A stretch of DNA of 64,000 bases from Brevibacillus laterosporus DSM 25 (lineage in GTDB: Bacteria > Bacillota > Bacilli > Brevibacillales > Brevibacillaceae): positions 2,492,501-2,556,500 of the forward strand of contig NZ_CP017705.1 of the NCBI RefSeq assembly GCF_002706795.1, written 5' to 3'. Under the pieces are notes generated by a model. The model saw nothing but the letters and a program-made list of their open reading frames with translations, ran no database searches and had not been told where the DNA came from. Made by a program: the position numbers and the translations under genes. Positions 25,815-34,942 of the stretch are shown one piece after another. Every line of letters begins with the position of its first letter. Positions within the stretch are counted from its first letter, which is position 1.

Positions 25815-26837
25815 ATGACGCTTGCACTTCTAGGGATTACCATACTGTGGATTTTCCTGTATGGCTATCTGATCATTGCTTCCATTGACTTTGGAGCGGG
25901 ATTTTTTGCTTACTATTCTAGACGCCGCAAGAAGGACCACATCGTGAACGGAATTATTCAGCGCTATTTGTCTCCTGTCTGGGAAGTTACAAATGTGTTT
26001 TTAATCTTCTTTATTGTGGGGATTGTCGGCTTTTTCCCAGACACAGCTTATTATTACGGCACAGCGTTATTAATCCCCGGTAGTTTAGCTTTAGTGTTGT
26101 TGTCATTACGTGGTTCTTTCTATGCATTTGCGCATTACGGGGCTAGAGACAGTACATTTTATTATGGAATTTATGGGATTACGGGCTTGTTGCTTCCTGC
26201 TGCTTTATCTACCGTTCTTGTAGCATCAGAGGGTGGATTTATTGTGGAAGAAGGCAATAAGATCCATCTGTTAATGGGCAAAATGCTGGCAACACCTTAC
26301 ACATATGCTGTTATATTACTTGCTTTAGTCAGCGTATTATTTATTAGTGCAACCTTTTTGACCTTTTATGCTAACAAAGCAGGTGACAAGGGCGCGACCA
26401 AGATGTTGCACTCTTATGCAATGATCTGGTCTCTTCCAACTATAATTGCTAGCTTGCTTGTGTTTTGGACCATTCAGATTCATAACCCAGAGCATTATGC
26501 CAAAATGTTGGAAAACGGCTGGTTTTTCGTCGTATCTTTTATTTGGTTTATGATAGCCACCTTTTTATTGTATAAACGACGCGCGTATGGTTGGGCGTTT
26601 ATTGCGGTCATGCTACAGTTTTTCTTTGCTTTCTTCGGATATGGTAAAGCGCATTTACCTTACTTGTTGTATCCCTACATCACAATCACTGATAGTATTA
26701 ACAGTCCAGAGATGGGGAAAGCACTGGTCATTGGATTCATAGCAGGGCTGTGTTTATTAGTTCCTTCGCTTATTTTGTTGATGAGGCTCTTCTTATTTGA
26801 CGCTAAATACGTCAAAGGGGACAAGAAAAACCAGTAA
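25815..26837 (+). CDS. cydB: Cytochrome bd-type quinol oxidase subunit II
   Basis: 340 aa, almost entirely membrane helices (about eight or nine). The N-terminus TILWIFLYGYLIIASIDFGAG and the SPVWEVTNVFLIFFIVG segment are typical of CydB, the partner that stabilises the haems in subunit I. GGGGAGG precedes the ATG. A terminator closes the cydAB operon. Confidence 0.92.
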   Translation: MTLALLGITILWIFLYGYLIIASIDFGAGFFAYYSRRRKKDHIVNGIIQRYLSPVWEVTNVFLIFFIVGIVGFFPDTAYYYGTALLIPGSLALVLLSLRGSFYAFAHYGARDSTFYYGIYGITGLLLPAALSTVLVASEGGFIVEEGNKIHLLMGKMLATPYTYAVILLALVSVLFISATFLTFYANKAGDKGATKMLHSYAMIWSLPTIIASLLVFWTIQIHNPEHYAKMLENGWFFVVSFIWFMIATFLLYKRRAYGWAFIAVMLQFFFAFFGYGKAHLPYLLYPYITITDSINSPEMGKALVIGFIAGLCLLVPSLILLMRLFLFDAKYVKGDKKNQ

Positions 26838-26856
26838 TTTGTTAACAATTTTTGAC

Positions 26857-26900
26857 AAGAGAAGTACTCCAGCAGTTTGGGGCTGCTTCTCTTTTTTTTC
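26857..26900 (+). terminator. Rho-independent terminator of cydAB
   Basis: Arms AGAGAAG/CTTCTCT with an inner AGCAG/CTGCT pairing, followed by T8. Confidence 0.75.
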
Positions 26901-26954
26901 TATAGGGGACATATGATATATTTGAATTATCGTAAAATGAGGAGGATATTATTG

Positions 26955-27266
26955 ATGAGTAATATCGTGAGGGAAATTACACCTGAAGAGGTGTTGACGA
27001 AAGTAAAGGAGAAGGCTGCTATTCAAATTATTGATGTGAGAGAACCAGAAGAGTGGGTAGCAGGTCATATTGCAGAAGCGATCTTAATTCCCTTAAATGA
27101 TGTACCAGCTTCTCTGGACCGATTTGATACTTCCAAAGAAATCATCATGGTATGCCGAAGTGGAGCAAGAAGCTACCATGCTTGTGAATTTTTAAAGCAT
27201 AATGGAATTGAAGCAGTCAATATGGAAGGCGGCATGCTGGCTTGGCCAGGAGAGATTGCTCGCTAA
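26955..27266 (+). CDS. Single-domain rhodanese-like sulfurtransferase
   Basis: 103 aa, one rhodanese domain. IIDVREPEEWVAGHI is followed by the active loop MVCRSGARS with the catalytic Cys, and a closing GGMLAW. It probably handles persulfide sulfur. ATG 26955 is used because GGAGG at 26941 lies 9 nt upstream; the frame is open further up but without a site. It leads a small unit with the YtkA-like lipoprotein and SCO1, behind cydAB. Confidence 0.92.
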   Translation: MSNIVREITPEEVLTKVKEKAAIQIIDVREPEEWVAGHIAEAILIPLNDVPASLDRFDTSKEIIMVCRSGARSYHACEFLKHNGIEAVNMEGGMLAWPGEIAR

Positions 27267-27285
27267 AGTAAAGTGGGGGAGTAAC

Positions 27286-27708
27286 ATGCCGAAACAACAG
27301 ATGAAATGGTTGGGCTGGCTTGGAGCAATGTTTCTGTTACTCGTCGTAACCGGTTGTGGTGGCAGCGATAATAAGGAAGGCACTATCGAATTGCAAGCCA
27401 CCCAAGATGGTTATCAGGCGAAGCTGGAAATAAAGCCGGGAATAGCTGGAATTAATACGTACACAGTCACGATTACCAATGACAAAGCGCAAGCGGAATC
27501 AGGGCAAGGAGCTGTCTTGCATTTTGAGATGCCTAGCATGGATACTCATGGTAAAAGTGAAAAGGAGTTAAAGAAGCAAAAGGAAACACATTGGCAAGAA
27601 TCCGGCCCTCATATTATGATGCCTGGCGAATGGCAGAGCACGCTGGAATGGAAAGATGATCAAGGCAAAGTGCACACGTTTCTATACAACTACGAGATAA
27701 AAGAGTAG
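27286..27708 (+). CDS. YtkA/FixH-like lipoprotein
   Basis: 140 aa. Signal peptide with lipobox VVTGCGG, so the mature protein is anchored through Cys. The remainder is a small beta-sandwich with LEIKPGIAGINTYTVTI and HFEMPSMDTHG. The Met/His-rich stretch (MPSMDTHG and HIMMPGEW) resembles copper-handling YtkA-like domains. GGGGGA lies before ATG 27286. It stands between a rhodanese and SCO1, which fits a role in copper supply to respiratory oxidases (inference). Confidence 0.8.
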   Translation: MPKQQMKWLGWLGAMFLLLVVTGCGGSDNKEGTIELQATQDGYQAKLEIKPGIAGINTYTVTITNDKAQAESGQGAVLHFEMPSMDTHGKSEKELKKQKETHWQESGPHIMMPGEWQSTLEWKDDQGKVHTFLYNYEIKE

Positions 27709-27718
27709 GGGGATAAAA

Positions 27719-28339
27719 ATGGAGGATGTAACAGCAGGGAGCCTCTATCGAAAGTGGTTGCCCATCTTTGGAGTTATTATTATTCTGATCGCTGTAGGCA
27801 GTGTTTTGTACAAGAGCTATTTTTCTACGGCTGATATGCCAATTATTAAGAAAGTTCAAGATTTTACGTTGGAGCGTATGGACGGGCAGAATGTCAAACT
27901 TTCTGATTCCAATGGTAAAGTCCGCCTCGTCTCATTCATTTTTTTACGTTGTCCCGACGTATGTCCGCTTACCACGCAACATATGGTGGATTTACAGAAT
28001 AAATTAAAAGAAGATGGGATGTATGGAAAAGACATAGAGTTTATTTCGGTCACATTTGATTATGAGAACGATACTCCAGAAGCATTACAGAAATATGCGA
28101 AAGCAGTTCAAGCTGATCCAAGCGGCTGGCAATTCCTACGTGGACCAGATGACATTATGAAGCCTATATTGAACGATTTCTGGATCGGGGCAGAGAAGCA
28201 AAAAGACGGCTTATATGTACATACCATGAAGACATTCCTGTTAGACAAAAATCAAAATATTCGTCAGATATATGGTATGGCGGATGATATGGATAAAGAA
28301 AAGATTTTGCGAGAAATGAAAAAACTAGTCAGAGAGTAA
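27719..28339 (+). CDS. SCO1/SenC-family copper chaperone
   Basis: 206 aa. One N-terminal membrane anchor (about 14-32) and an extracytoplasmic thioredoxin-fold domain with the copper-binding CPDVCP pair and the conserved His in YVHTMKTFLLDK. SCO proteins deliver copper to, or reduce, the CuA site of cytochrome c oxidase. No caa3 genes are in the window, so its partner oxidase is elsewhere. It is 10 nt after the YtkA-like gene; a terminator follows. Confidence 0.93.
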   Translation: MEDVTAGSLYRKWLPIFGVIIILIAVGSVLYKSYFSTADMPIIKKVQDFTLERMDGQNVKLSDSNGKVRLVSFIFLRCPDVCPLTTQHMVDLQNKLKEDGMYGKDIEFISVTFDYENDTPEALQKYAKAVQADPSGWQFLRGPDDIMKPILNDFWIGAEKQKDGLYVHTMKTFLLDKNQNIRQIYGMADDMDKEKILREMKKLVRE

Positions 28340-28396
28340 GAGATTCAATAGCTGTTGAAGTAGTCAATTCCTTGAAAATAGCTAGAAAAGAATGTG

Positions 28397-28428
28397 AAAG
28401 CTGCCAAGAGTATATGGCAGCTTTTTTC
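28397..28428 (+). terminator. Rho-independent terminator after SCO1
   Basis: Stem AAAGCTGCC/GGCAGCTTT with a 10-nt loop and T6. Confidence 0.85.
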
Positions 28429-28470
28429 TTACCCAAAAAGCGCTTCCTTCAAACCCACCTACATAAAACC

Positions 28471-28508
28471 TTAACAATCCTTAACACTCCTTTTACGTTA
28501 CGTTCATC
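28471..28508 (+). promoter_or_regulatory. pstS: PhoP-box-like array upstream of pstS
   Basis: Four hexamers at about 11-bp steps: TTAACA (28471), TTAACA (28481), TTTACG (28492) and TTCATC (28503). The established B. subtilis PhoP box is direct repeats of TT(A/C/T)A(C/T)A with about 5-bp gaps. Position about 75-110 nt before the pstS start is right for phosphate-starvation activation. Confidence 0.75.
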
Positions 28509-28583
28509 CTAGCTTTAAGCTAGGGAGGTAGGATGAGAGTGTAAAAGAAATCAAATGATTGAAGGCGACGAGGGGGATTTCCT

Positions 28584-29516
28584 TTGAAAAAGATTTCATC
28601 CATTCTTATGGCAGGTATGCTATCTGTAGGTTTACTTTTAACTGGCTGCGGAGCGGGAGGCACTTCTAATGCGACAGCACCGGCTACACCAGCACCAGCC
28701 AAAACAGAAACGAAAACAGATACAAATACAGCCAGCAGCGGTTCTATCACAGCTGTAGGGTCCACAGCAATGCAGCCGTTAGTAGAGCAAGCAGCTAAGA
28801 AATTTATGGAGAAAAATCAGCAAGTGCAAATTCAAGTGCAAGGTGGAGGTAGTGGTACGGGTTTGAGCCAGGTGGCCAATGGTGCATCTACTATCGGAAA
28901 CTCTGATATTTTTGCGGAAGAAAAGAAAGGAATTCCTGCTGACCAATTGGTAGATCACAAAATTGCTGTAGTAGGTATGGCAGCCGTGACTCATCCTAAG
29001 GCGGGTGTAGATAATCTAACAAAGCAACAATTAATTGATATCTTTACAGGCAAAGTAACGAACTGGAAAGAAGTCGGTGGAGCGGATCAAAAGGTTACAT
29101 TGGTCAACCGCCCGAAAAACTCTGGTACTCGTGCTACTTTCGTACAATATGCTTTGGATGGTGCAGAGGAAGCTGAAGGTATCACAGAGGATTCTTCCGG
29201 TACAGTTCGCAAAATTATTGCTGAAACACCTGGGGCAATCGGATACCTTGGTACTTCATATCTAAATGACACTGTTAAAGCAGTAAAACTAGATGGTGTA
29301 GAAGCTACAACAGAAAACATCGTAACGAATAAATATAAAGTGTGGGCTTATCAGCACATGTATACAAAAGGTGAGCCAACTGGTGCGCAAAAAGAGTTCT
29401 TGGAATTCATGGCAAGTGACGAAGTACAAACAGGAATCGTACAAGAATTGAAATACATCCCAGCCTCTGCCATGAAGGTGGAAAGAACAGCTAAGGGTGA
29501 GATTACACAAAAATAG
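28584..29516 (+). CDS. pstS: Phosphate ABC transporter substrate-binding lipoprotein
   Basis: 310 aa. Signal peptide with lipobox LLLTGCGAG, a Thr/Ala/Pro linker, then the phosphate-binding fold. Binding loops are visible as SITAVGSTAMQPLVE, GGGSGTGLSQVANG and RPKNSGTRATF. TTG start behind GAGGGGGA. First gene of pstSCAB. Confidence 0.96.
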   Translation: MKKISSILMAGMLSVGLLLTGCGAGGTSNATAPATPAPAKTETKTDTNTASSGSITAVGSTAMQPLVEQAAKKFMEKNQQVQIQVQGGGSGTGLSQVANGASTIGNSDIFAEEKKGIPADQLVDHKIAVVGMAAVTHPKAGVDNLTKQQLIDIFTGKVTNWKEVGGADQKVTLVNRPKNSGTRATFVQYALDGAEEAEGITEDSSGTVRKIIAETPGAIGYLGTSYLNDTVKAVKLDGVEATTENIVTNKYKVWAYQHMYTKGEPTGAQKEFLEFMASDEVQTGIVQELKYIPASAMKVERTAKGEITQK

Positions 29517-29566
29517 AGAAACGTGTAGCTCAGAAAAAGGTTAACTAATTAAAGGGGGAGCGTTTA

Positions 29567-30553
29567 GTGAGCGCTGAGCAAAGAACAACACTGTTACAGC
29601 AGGGAACACCAGTAAGAGCGGGGCAAATGAGAAACTCCGCTTCTGCCAAAAAACTTTCCGACCGGTTCCACATCAATAAAAAACATGAATGGGAAGAAAA
29701 AGCAGGGAAGCTGATTACAGCTGTCTGTGCGGGATTGTTAGGCCTTCTAACGCTCTCCATCCTCTATTTTATTGCTTCGCGTGGCCTCGCTACCTTTATG
29801 GTGGACGGGGTTAGCGTGTCGCAATTTTTTACCGGTACAAAATGGGACCCGGAAGCAGAGCCAGGTCAATTTGGAGCAGTAGCCTTTATACTAGGTTCCT
29901 TTGGAGTTACATTGATTGCAACAATGATTGCAGCCCCTTTAGGTATTGGAGCAGCTGTGTATATGACTGAGATTGCTCCCAAGTTTGGTCAAAAGGTATT
30001 GAAGCCAGTTATGGAGTTGTTAGTTGGAATTCCATCGGTTGTATACGGATATGTAGGTCTTACCTTGCTTGTTCCGTTTCTTCGCAGTCAATTTGATATT
30101 TTAGGATTTAGCTTACTTGCAGGGGGAATTGTTCTAGCAATTATGATCCTGCCCACTGTGACCAGTGTTGCCGCTGATGCAATCGCCACTGTGCCACAGG
30201 AATTACGCAATGCCTCGCTAGCGCTAGGTGCTACTCGTTGGCAAACGATTCGCCATGTTGTGCTATATACAGCACGTTCTGGTTGTCTGACAGGTGTTGT
30301 TCTTGGTATGGCTCGGGCCTTCGGTGAGGCGTTAGCTGTCCAAATGGTTATCGGAAATACGATGAAGCTACCTGGAGGTTTATTCGATCCGTCGATTACT
30401 CTGACAAGTGGTATCACATTAAATATGGGAAATACGATCCCAGGTACTCCCTACCATAATGCGCTTTGGTCCATGTGCTTGGTTCTGTTGGCTATGTCCC
30501 TATTGTTTATCTTGGTGGTTCGCTTAATCGGTAGAAAGAAGGGGGCAAAATAA
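29567..30553 (+). CDS. pstC: Phosphate ABC transporter permease PstC
   Basis: 328 aa. Cytoplasmic N-terminal extension of about 45 residues, then six membrane helices. The permease coupling motif is in ALGATRWQTIRHVVL followed by GMARAFGEALAVQMVIG. GTG start behind AAAGGGGGAG. The stop overlaps the pstA start. Confidence 0.96.
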   Translation: MSAEQRTTLLQQGTPVRAGQMRNSASAKKLSDRFHINKKHEWEEKAGKLITAVCAGLLGLLTLSILYFIASRGLATFMVDGVSVSQFFTGTKWDPEAEPGQFGAVAFILGSFGVTLIATMIAAPLGIGAAVYMTEIAPKFGQKVLKPVMELLVGIPSVVYGYVGLTLLVPFLRSQFDILGFSLLAGGIVLAIMILPTVTSVAADAIATVPQELRNASLALGATRWQTIRHVVLYTARSGCLTGVVLGMARAFGEALAVQMVIGNTMKLPGGLFDPSITLTSGITLNMGNTIPGTPYHNALWSMCLVLLAMSLLFILVVRLIGRKKGAK

Positions 30554-31443
30554 TGACTAACAAGCAAAAGGATAAAATTGCCACCTTTCTACTAACTGGA
30601 ATTGCTGTTCTCTTAATTGCTATGTTGATTGGTCTTTTAGGTTTTGTGATCAGCAAAGGGGCAGCAAAATTAAATTGGAATTTTATCACATCCCCGCCTG
30701 ACATGTTAAACGCAGGTGGAGGAATTGGTCCACAGCTATTTAACTCCCTATATTTATTGGTTTTAACTATGTGCTTCGCTGTTCCTATTGGGCTTGGCGC
30801 AGGAATTTACTTGGCTGAATACGCACCTGATCGAAAGTGGGTGCAAATGATTCGTATGTCTATTGAGGTACTTTCTTCCCTGCCGTCCATTGTTGTAGGT
30901 ATGTTTGGACTGTTGCTTTTTGTTAGTATGACAGGCTGGGGATATTCATTGATCTCTGGTGCGATGGCTCTGACTGTATTTAATCTACCGTTAATCGTCC
31001 GTATTACAGAGGATGCCTTGCGTTCTGTCCCACAAGACCAGAAGGAAGCCAGCTATGCATTAGGTGTAACGAAATGGAAAACAATTGTTTCGGTCCTATT
31101 ACCTGCTGCATTGCCTGGCTTGATTACAGGATTTGTACTTGCTTCTGGGCGCGTATTTGGAGAAGCGGCGGCGTTACTGTTTACAGCGGGTATGACCTCC
31201 CCTGATATACAATTCAATAACTTTGACCTAAGTAGCCCTTCTTCTCCATGGAACGTATTCCGTCCAGCAGAGTCTTTGGCTGTGCACATCTGGAAAATTA
31301 ATGCGGAAGGTCTCGTTGCAGATGCACGGGAAATTGCGGATGGAGCGGCAGCTATTCTAGTGATCGCAGTTCTACTGTTTAATGGTGGGGCACGTTGGTT
31401 TGGCCGTTGGTTGCATAAACGTTTAACCAAAATTGCCGCGTAA
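30553..31443 (+). CDS. pstA: Phosphate ABC transporter permease PstA
   Basis: 296 aa, six membrane helices. The coupling motif is YALGVTKWKTIVSVLLPAA and GRVFGEAAALLFTAG. ATG overlaps the pstC stop (TAATG). It forms the membrane channel with PstC. Confidence 0.96.
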   Translation: MTNKQKDKIATFLLTGIAVLLIAMLIGLLGFVISKGAAKLNWNFITSPPDMLNAGGGIGPQLFNSLYLLVLTMCFAVPIGLGAGIYLAEYAPDRKWVQMIRMSIEVLSSLPSIVVGMFGLLLFVSMTGWGYSLISGAMALTVFNLPLIVRITEDALRSVPQDQKEASYALGVTKWKTIVSVLLPAALPGLITGFVLASGRVFGEAAALLFTAGMTSPDIQFNNFDLSSPSSPWNVFRPAESLAVHIWKINAEGLVADAREIADGAAAILVIAVLLFNGGARWFGRWLHKRLTKIAA

Positions 31444-31460
31444 GGAAGAGGGGAATCAAT

Positions 31461-32237
31461 ATGCCAATAACAATCGCCCAGAAAACAGCTATTATTGAAG
31501 CAGAGAGCTTGTCCGTGTTTTATGGTGATAAACATGCTGTAAAAAATATTAACATCCAAATGGAGCGCAATACAGTAACGGCGCTGATCGGTCCGTCGGG
31601 TTGTGGGAAATCTAGCTTTTTACGCACGATTAACCGAATGAACGAAGAGATTAGAGGTTGTCGTGTGACAGGGAGACTTTTGCTAGATGGAGCGGATATT
31701 TATGGTTCTTCAGTAAAAAAGGAGGGACTTCGTCAATCGGTGGGAATGCTGTTCCAACGTGCGAATCCCTTCCAAAAATCCATCTATGAAAATATTGCAT
31801 TTGCACCACGATTTCACGGGACGTCAAATAAGGCCGAATTGAACTATATAGTGGAAGAAAGCTTACGAAAGGCTGCACTATGGGATGAAGTGAAGGATCG
31901 GTTGAATGATTCCGCCCTAGCTCTGTCTGGTGGTCAGCAGCAACGTCTATGCTTAGCACGAGCAATCGCAATGAAGCCGGGAGTTCTGCTCTTAGATGAG
32001 CCGTGTTCAGCGTTAGACCCAATTTCTACTTCGAAGATTGAAGAGCTCATCATCCAGTTGAAACACGATTATACGATTGTCATTGTGACTCATAATATGC
32101 ATCAGGCTGTACGAGTAGCAGATGAGACGGCTTTCTTTCTCATGGGAGAGCTAGTGGAGAAAGCTTCAACTAACAATTTATTCAATGATCCGAAGCGAGC
32201 AGAAACGGCCGATTATCTTAGTGGCCGTTTTGGTTAA
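31461..32237 (+). CDS. pstB: Phosphate ABC transporter ATP-binding protein PstB
   Basis: 258 aa. Walker [11 protein letters not shown]-loop MLFQRANPFQKSIYEN, signature LSGGQQQRL, Walker B VLLLDEPCSALDP and switch His in VTHNMHQA. GAAGAGGGG precedes the ATG. Closes pstSCAB; phoU does not follow. A second pstB is at 53412. Confidence 0.96.
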   Translation: MPITIAQKTAIIEAESLSVFYGDKHAVKNINIQMERNTVTALIGPSGCGKSSFLRTINRMNEEIRGCRVTGRLLLDGADIYGSSVKKEGLRQSVGMLFQRANPFQKSIYENIAFAPRFHGTSNKAELNYIVEESLRKAALWDEVKDRLNDSALALSGGQQQRLCLARAIAMKPGVLLLDEPCSALDPISTSKIEELIIQLKHDYTIVIVTHNMHQAVRVADETAFFLMGELVEKASTNNLFNDPKRAETADYLSGRFG

Positions 32238-32256
32238 AATAAAGTAATACAAAAGC

Positions 32257-32296
32257 AAAAACCAGCATGGCTTTTAGTCCTTGCTGGTTTTTTTAT
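32257..32296 (+). terminator. Rho-independent terminator of pstSCAB
   Basis: Stem AAAAACCAGCA/TGCTGGTTTTT with a 14-nt loop and T tail. Confidence 0.85.
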
Positions 32297-32561
32297 ATAA
32301 CAGGAAAGCATAACGATATATGGTGGTTGTAAGGGTACAAATCCGCTTTTTTTGTGATTAGGCATGACAATGGCCTGTTTTTTACGGATTCTTTCTTTTT
32401 TTAGTCTGTTTTATAGACGAAATGAGTATACTAATTTTTTAGTGGAAGGAAAGTGAAAGTGTGAAAGCCTTGGGAGAATACAACTATCCATATGAAAATT
32501 ATGTTACTATAAAAGCAGAGTGCATAGAACGGCCCACATCGTATTTGTAGGAGGTATTTTT

Positions 32562-34214
32562 TTGAGTGAGGTTAAAATTTTTGGTTTAGGTGGTCTGGGG
32601 GAAATTGGTAAAAATATGTATTGCGTAGAGTACGAGGATGAGATTATCATCATCGACTGTGGCGTAAAATTTCCTGAGACTGAAATGTTTGGGATAGATT
32701 TGGTGATACCAGATGTTTCTTACCTAATTGAAAACCAGCACAAGATCAAGGCTATGGTACTTACTCATGGACATGAAGATCATATTGGTGCTATTCCCTA
32801 TGTGTTAAAACAAATCCAGGCAACGATCTATGGTGGACGCCTGACACTTGGATTAGTAAAGGCTAAGCTTGAAGAGCACCGTATGCAAAATGATGTAAAG
32901 ATGGTACCTGTGTTTGAAGATACGATCTTACCATTTGAAAATCTCTCTGTTTCTTTCTTCCGTACTAATCATAGTATTCCTGATTCGTTTGGCGTTGCGA
33001 TTGAAACTCCAGAAGGAACAGTAGTTCACACAGGGGATTTTAAATTTGACCTGACACCAGTAGGACGTCCTACTGAGTTTGGAAAAATTGCCCGCATCGG
33101 AAAAAATGGTGTACTAGCCTTGATGTCTGATAGCACCAACAGCGAACGCCCTGGTTTTACAATGTCAGAGCGTACGGTTGGCGATAGCATTATGGATGTT
33201 GTTAGCAAAGCACGAGGTCGTATTATCTTGGCTACCTTTGCTTCCAATGTCCATCGTTTGCAACAGGTTGTGGATGCCGCAGTGGCGGATGACCGGAAGA
33301 TTGCTGTTATCGGTCGAAGCATGGAAAAAGCCTTCATGATTGGACAGGAACTAGGCTATATCCAGGTGCCCGAGGGATGTCAGATTGATATTAAAAACAT
33401 TGATAATTACTCTGATAACAAGGTATTAATTATTTGTACGGGTAGTCAGGGAGAACCGATGGCGGCGTTAACGCGTATCGCGTCTGGTTCACACCGTTCT
33501 GTTCATATCTATCCAGACGATACAGTGATTATCTCTGCGTCGCCAATTCCGGGAAATACGGTCAATGTAAGCCGCATTATTGATAAGTTATATCGTGCTG
33601 GGGCTAATGTGGTACAAAACACTGCATTCGATATTCATGCTTCGGGTCATGGTAGTAGTGAAGAATTGCGTCTTATGCTGAGCTTTTTGTGTCCTACATA
33701 CTTTATTCCAATCCATGGAGAGTATCGGATGCTCAAACAACACGCTAGATTAGCTGAACAGGTGGGCGTAGAGTCTAAGAACATCTTTATTATTGATAAT
33801 GGGGATGTCGTTTCTTGCACCCGAGAATCAGGGCGTGTGACGAGCAAAGTGACAGCAGGTATCGTCCTTATTGATGGTAGCGGTATTGGAGATGTTGGTA
33901 ATATCGTGTTACGCGATCGTAAGCATCTTGCAGAGGATGGTTTAATGGTTGTTGTGGTTAGTATCGATATGAAACAATTCAAGCTTTTAACTGGACCAGA
34001 TATCGTAAGTCGTGGTTTTGTCTATGTTAGGGGTTCTGAATCTCTCATTCAGGAAGCTACTGGTTTAGTCAAACACAAGTTATTGGAAGCATTAGACCGC
34101 AAAGTGAGAGAGTGGTCTGAATTGAAATCCCAGATTAACCAGGTATTAAAGCCATTCATCTTTGAAAAAACCGGACGTAACCCGATGATTCTTACCATTG
34201 TAATGGAAGTGTAA
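32562..34214 (+). CDS. rnjA: Ribonuclease J (beta-CASP metallo-beta-lactamase RNase)
   Basis: 5'-3' exonuclease and endonuclease for mRNA turnover and rRNA maturation, 550 aa. The zinc motif HGHEDH is at 69-74, with further ligands in HTGDFKFD and the beta-CASP blocks LSDSTNSERP-like and ASGHGSSEEL. The C-terminus ends GRNPMILTIVMEV. All metal ligands are present, as in RNase J1 (B. subtilis J2 has a changed motif). TTG 32562 is chosen since TAGGAGGT lies just before; the frame is open upstream. Monocistronic, 224 nt after the pst terminator. Confidence 0.92.
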   Translation: MSEVKIFGLGGLGEIGKNMYCVEYEDEIIIIDCGVKFPETEMFGIDLVIPDVSYLIENQHKIKAMVLTHGHEDHIGAIPYVLKQIQATIYGGRLTLGLVKAKLEEHRMQNDVKMVPVFEDTILPFENLSVSFFRTNHSIPDSFGVAIETPEGTVVHTGDFKFDLTPVGRPTEFGKIARIGKNGVLALMSDSTNSERPGFTMSERTVGDSIMDVVSKARGRIILATFASNVHRLQQVVDAAVADDRKIAVIGRSMEKAFMIGQELGYIQVPEGCQIDIKNIDNYSDNKVLIICTGSQGEPMAALTRIASGSHRSVHIYPDDTVIISASPIPGNTVNVSRIIDKLYRAGANVVQNTAFDIHASGHGSSEELRLMLSFLCPTYFIPIHGEYRMLKQHARLAEQVGVESKNIFIIDNGDVVSCTRESGRVTSKVTAGIVLIDGSGIGDVGNIVLRDRKHLAEDGLMVVVVSIDMKQFKLLTGPDIVSRGFVYVRGSESLIQEATGLVKHKLLEALDRKVREWSELKSQINQVLKPFIFEKTGRNPMILTIVMEV

Positions 34215-34301
34215 TAAATGCAGATCGGCTGTACTCGATTGATACGAGAACAGGTATAATAGAAGAAATGTATGTATGTAAAGGAGAGTTGAACGATTAT
34301 G

Positions 34302-34730
34302 ATGTCTTATGAAGCATATATGAGCCAAGTTATTCAACCAATGCGAGATGAGCTAACTAATGCTGGATTTGAAGAACTTCGCACAGCAGATGAAGTAGAA
34401 GCGACTTTCTCGGAATTAAAAGGAACTGCATTGGTAGTGGTTAACTCTGTATGCGGCTGTGCAGCAGGATTGGCTCGTCCCGCAGCTATCTATTCGACTC
34501 GCCATGAATCCAAGCCAGACCATTTCTACACGGTTTTTGCTGGTCAAGATAAGGAAGCAACTGCTAAAGCTCGCGAGTATTTTGAAGGATACCCACCATC
34601 TTCACCATCTTATGCGCTATTGAAGGATGGTAAGCTGGTAGCAATGGTTGAACGCCATCAAATTGAAGGCAATGAACTTGAATCCATTGCGAAGCTCCTA
34701 ACTGATGCCTTTGATCAACATTGTAAATAG
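34302..34730 (+). CDS. Bacilliredoxin (BrxA/BrxB family)
   Basis: 142 aa. Thioredoxin-like fold with the unusual CGC motif (VNSVCGCAAGLARPAA, Cys51 and Cys53). It removes bacillithiol from oxidised protein thiols. The FAGQDKEATAKAREYF block and C-terminal Cys region are normal. AAAGGAGAG precedes ATG 34299/34302. I cannot decide between the BrxA (YphP) and BrxB (YqiW) branches. It implies bacillithiol synthesis in this organism. Confidence 0.92.
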   Translation: MSYEAYMSQVIQPMRDELTNAGFEELRTADEVEATFSELKGTALVVVNSVCGCAAGLARPAAIYSTRHESKPDHFYTVFAGQDKEATAKAREYFEGYPPSSPSYALLKDGKLVAMVERHQIEGNELESIAKLLTDAFDQHCK

Positions 34731-34744
34731 ATAGTAGGAAATGT

Positions 34745-34778
34745 AACGTCCATTCCAAATAGGAATGGACGTTTTTCA
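34745..34778 (+). terminator. Rho-independent terminator of the bacilliredoxin gene
   Basis: Perfect 12-bp stem AACGTCCATTCC/GGAATGGACGTT with a 5-nt loop and T5. Confidence 0.88.
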
Positions 34779-34942
34779 TTTATGACGTATCCCTTTGTAC
34801 AGGGTATGAAGGAAGACGTGATACGAATGCCTAGAAGGCGTACAGTGGTGCATAGACAACGGCAAAAATACTTTAGGCGCTAAAGGAACCAGCCCCCAGC
34901 TTTCTTTCATATGATGGGATGAAAGCAGAGGTGGATATCGAC

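Noticed and set aside
32520-32561. Upstream extension of RNase J
   Set aside because: A strong ribosome site lies immediately before TTG 32562 and the extra residues do not look like the family N-terminus.
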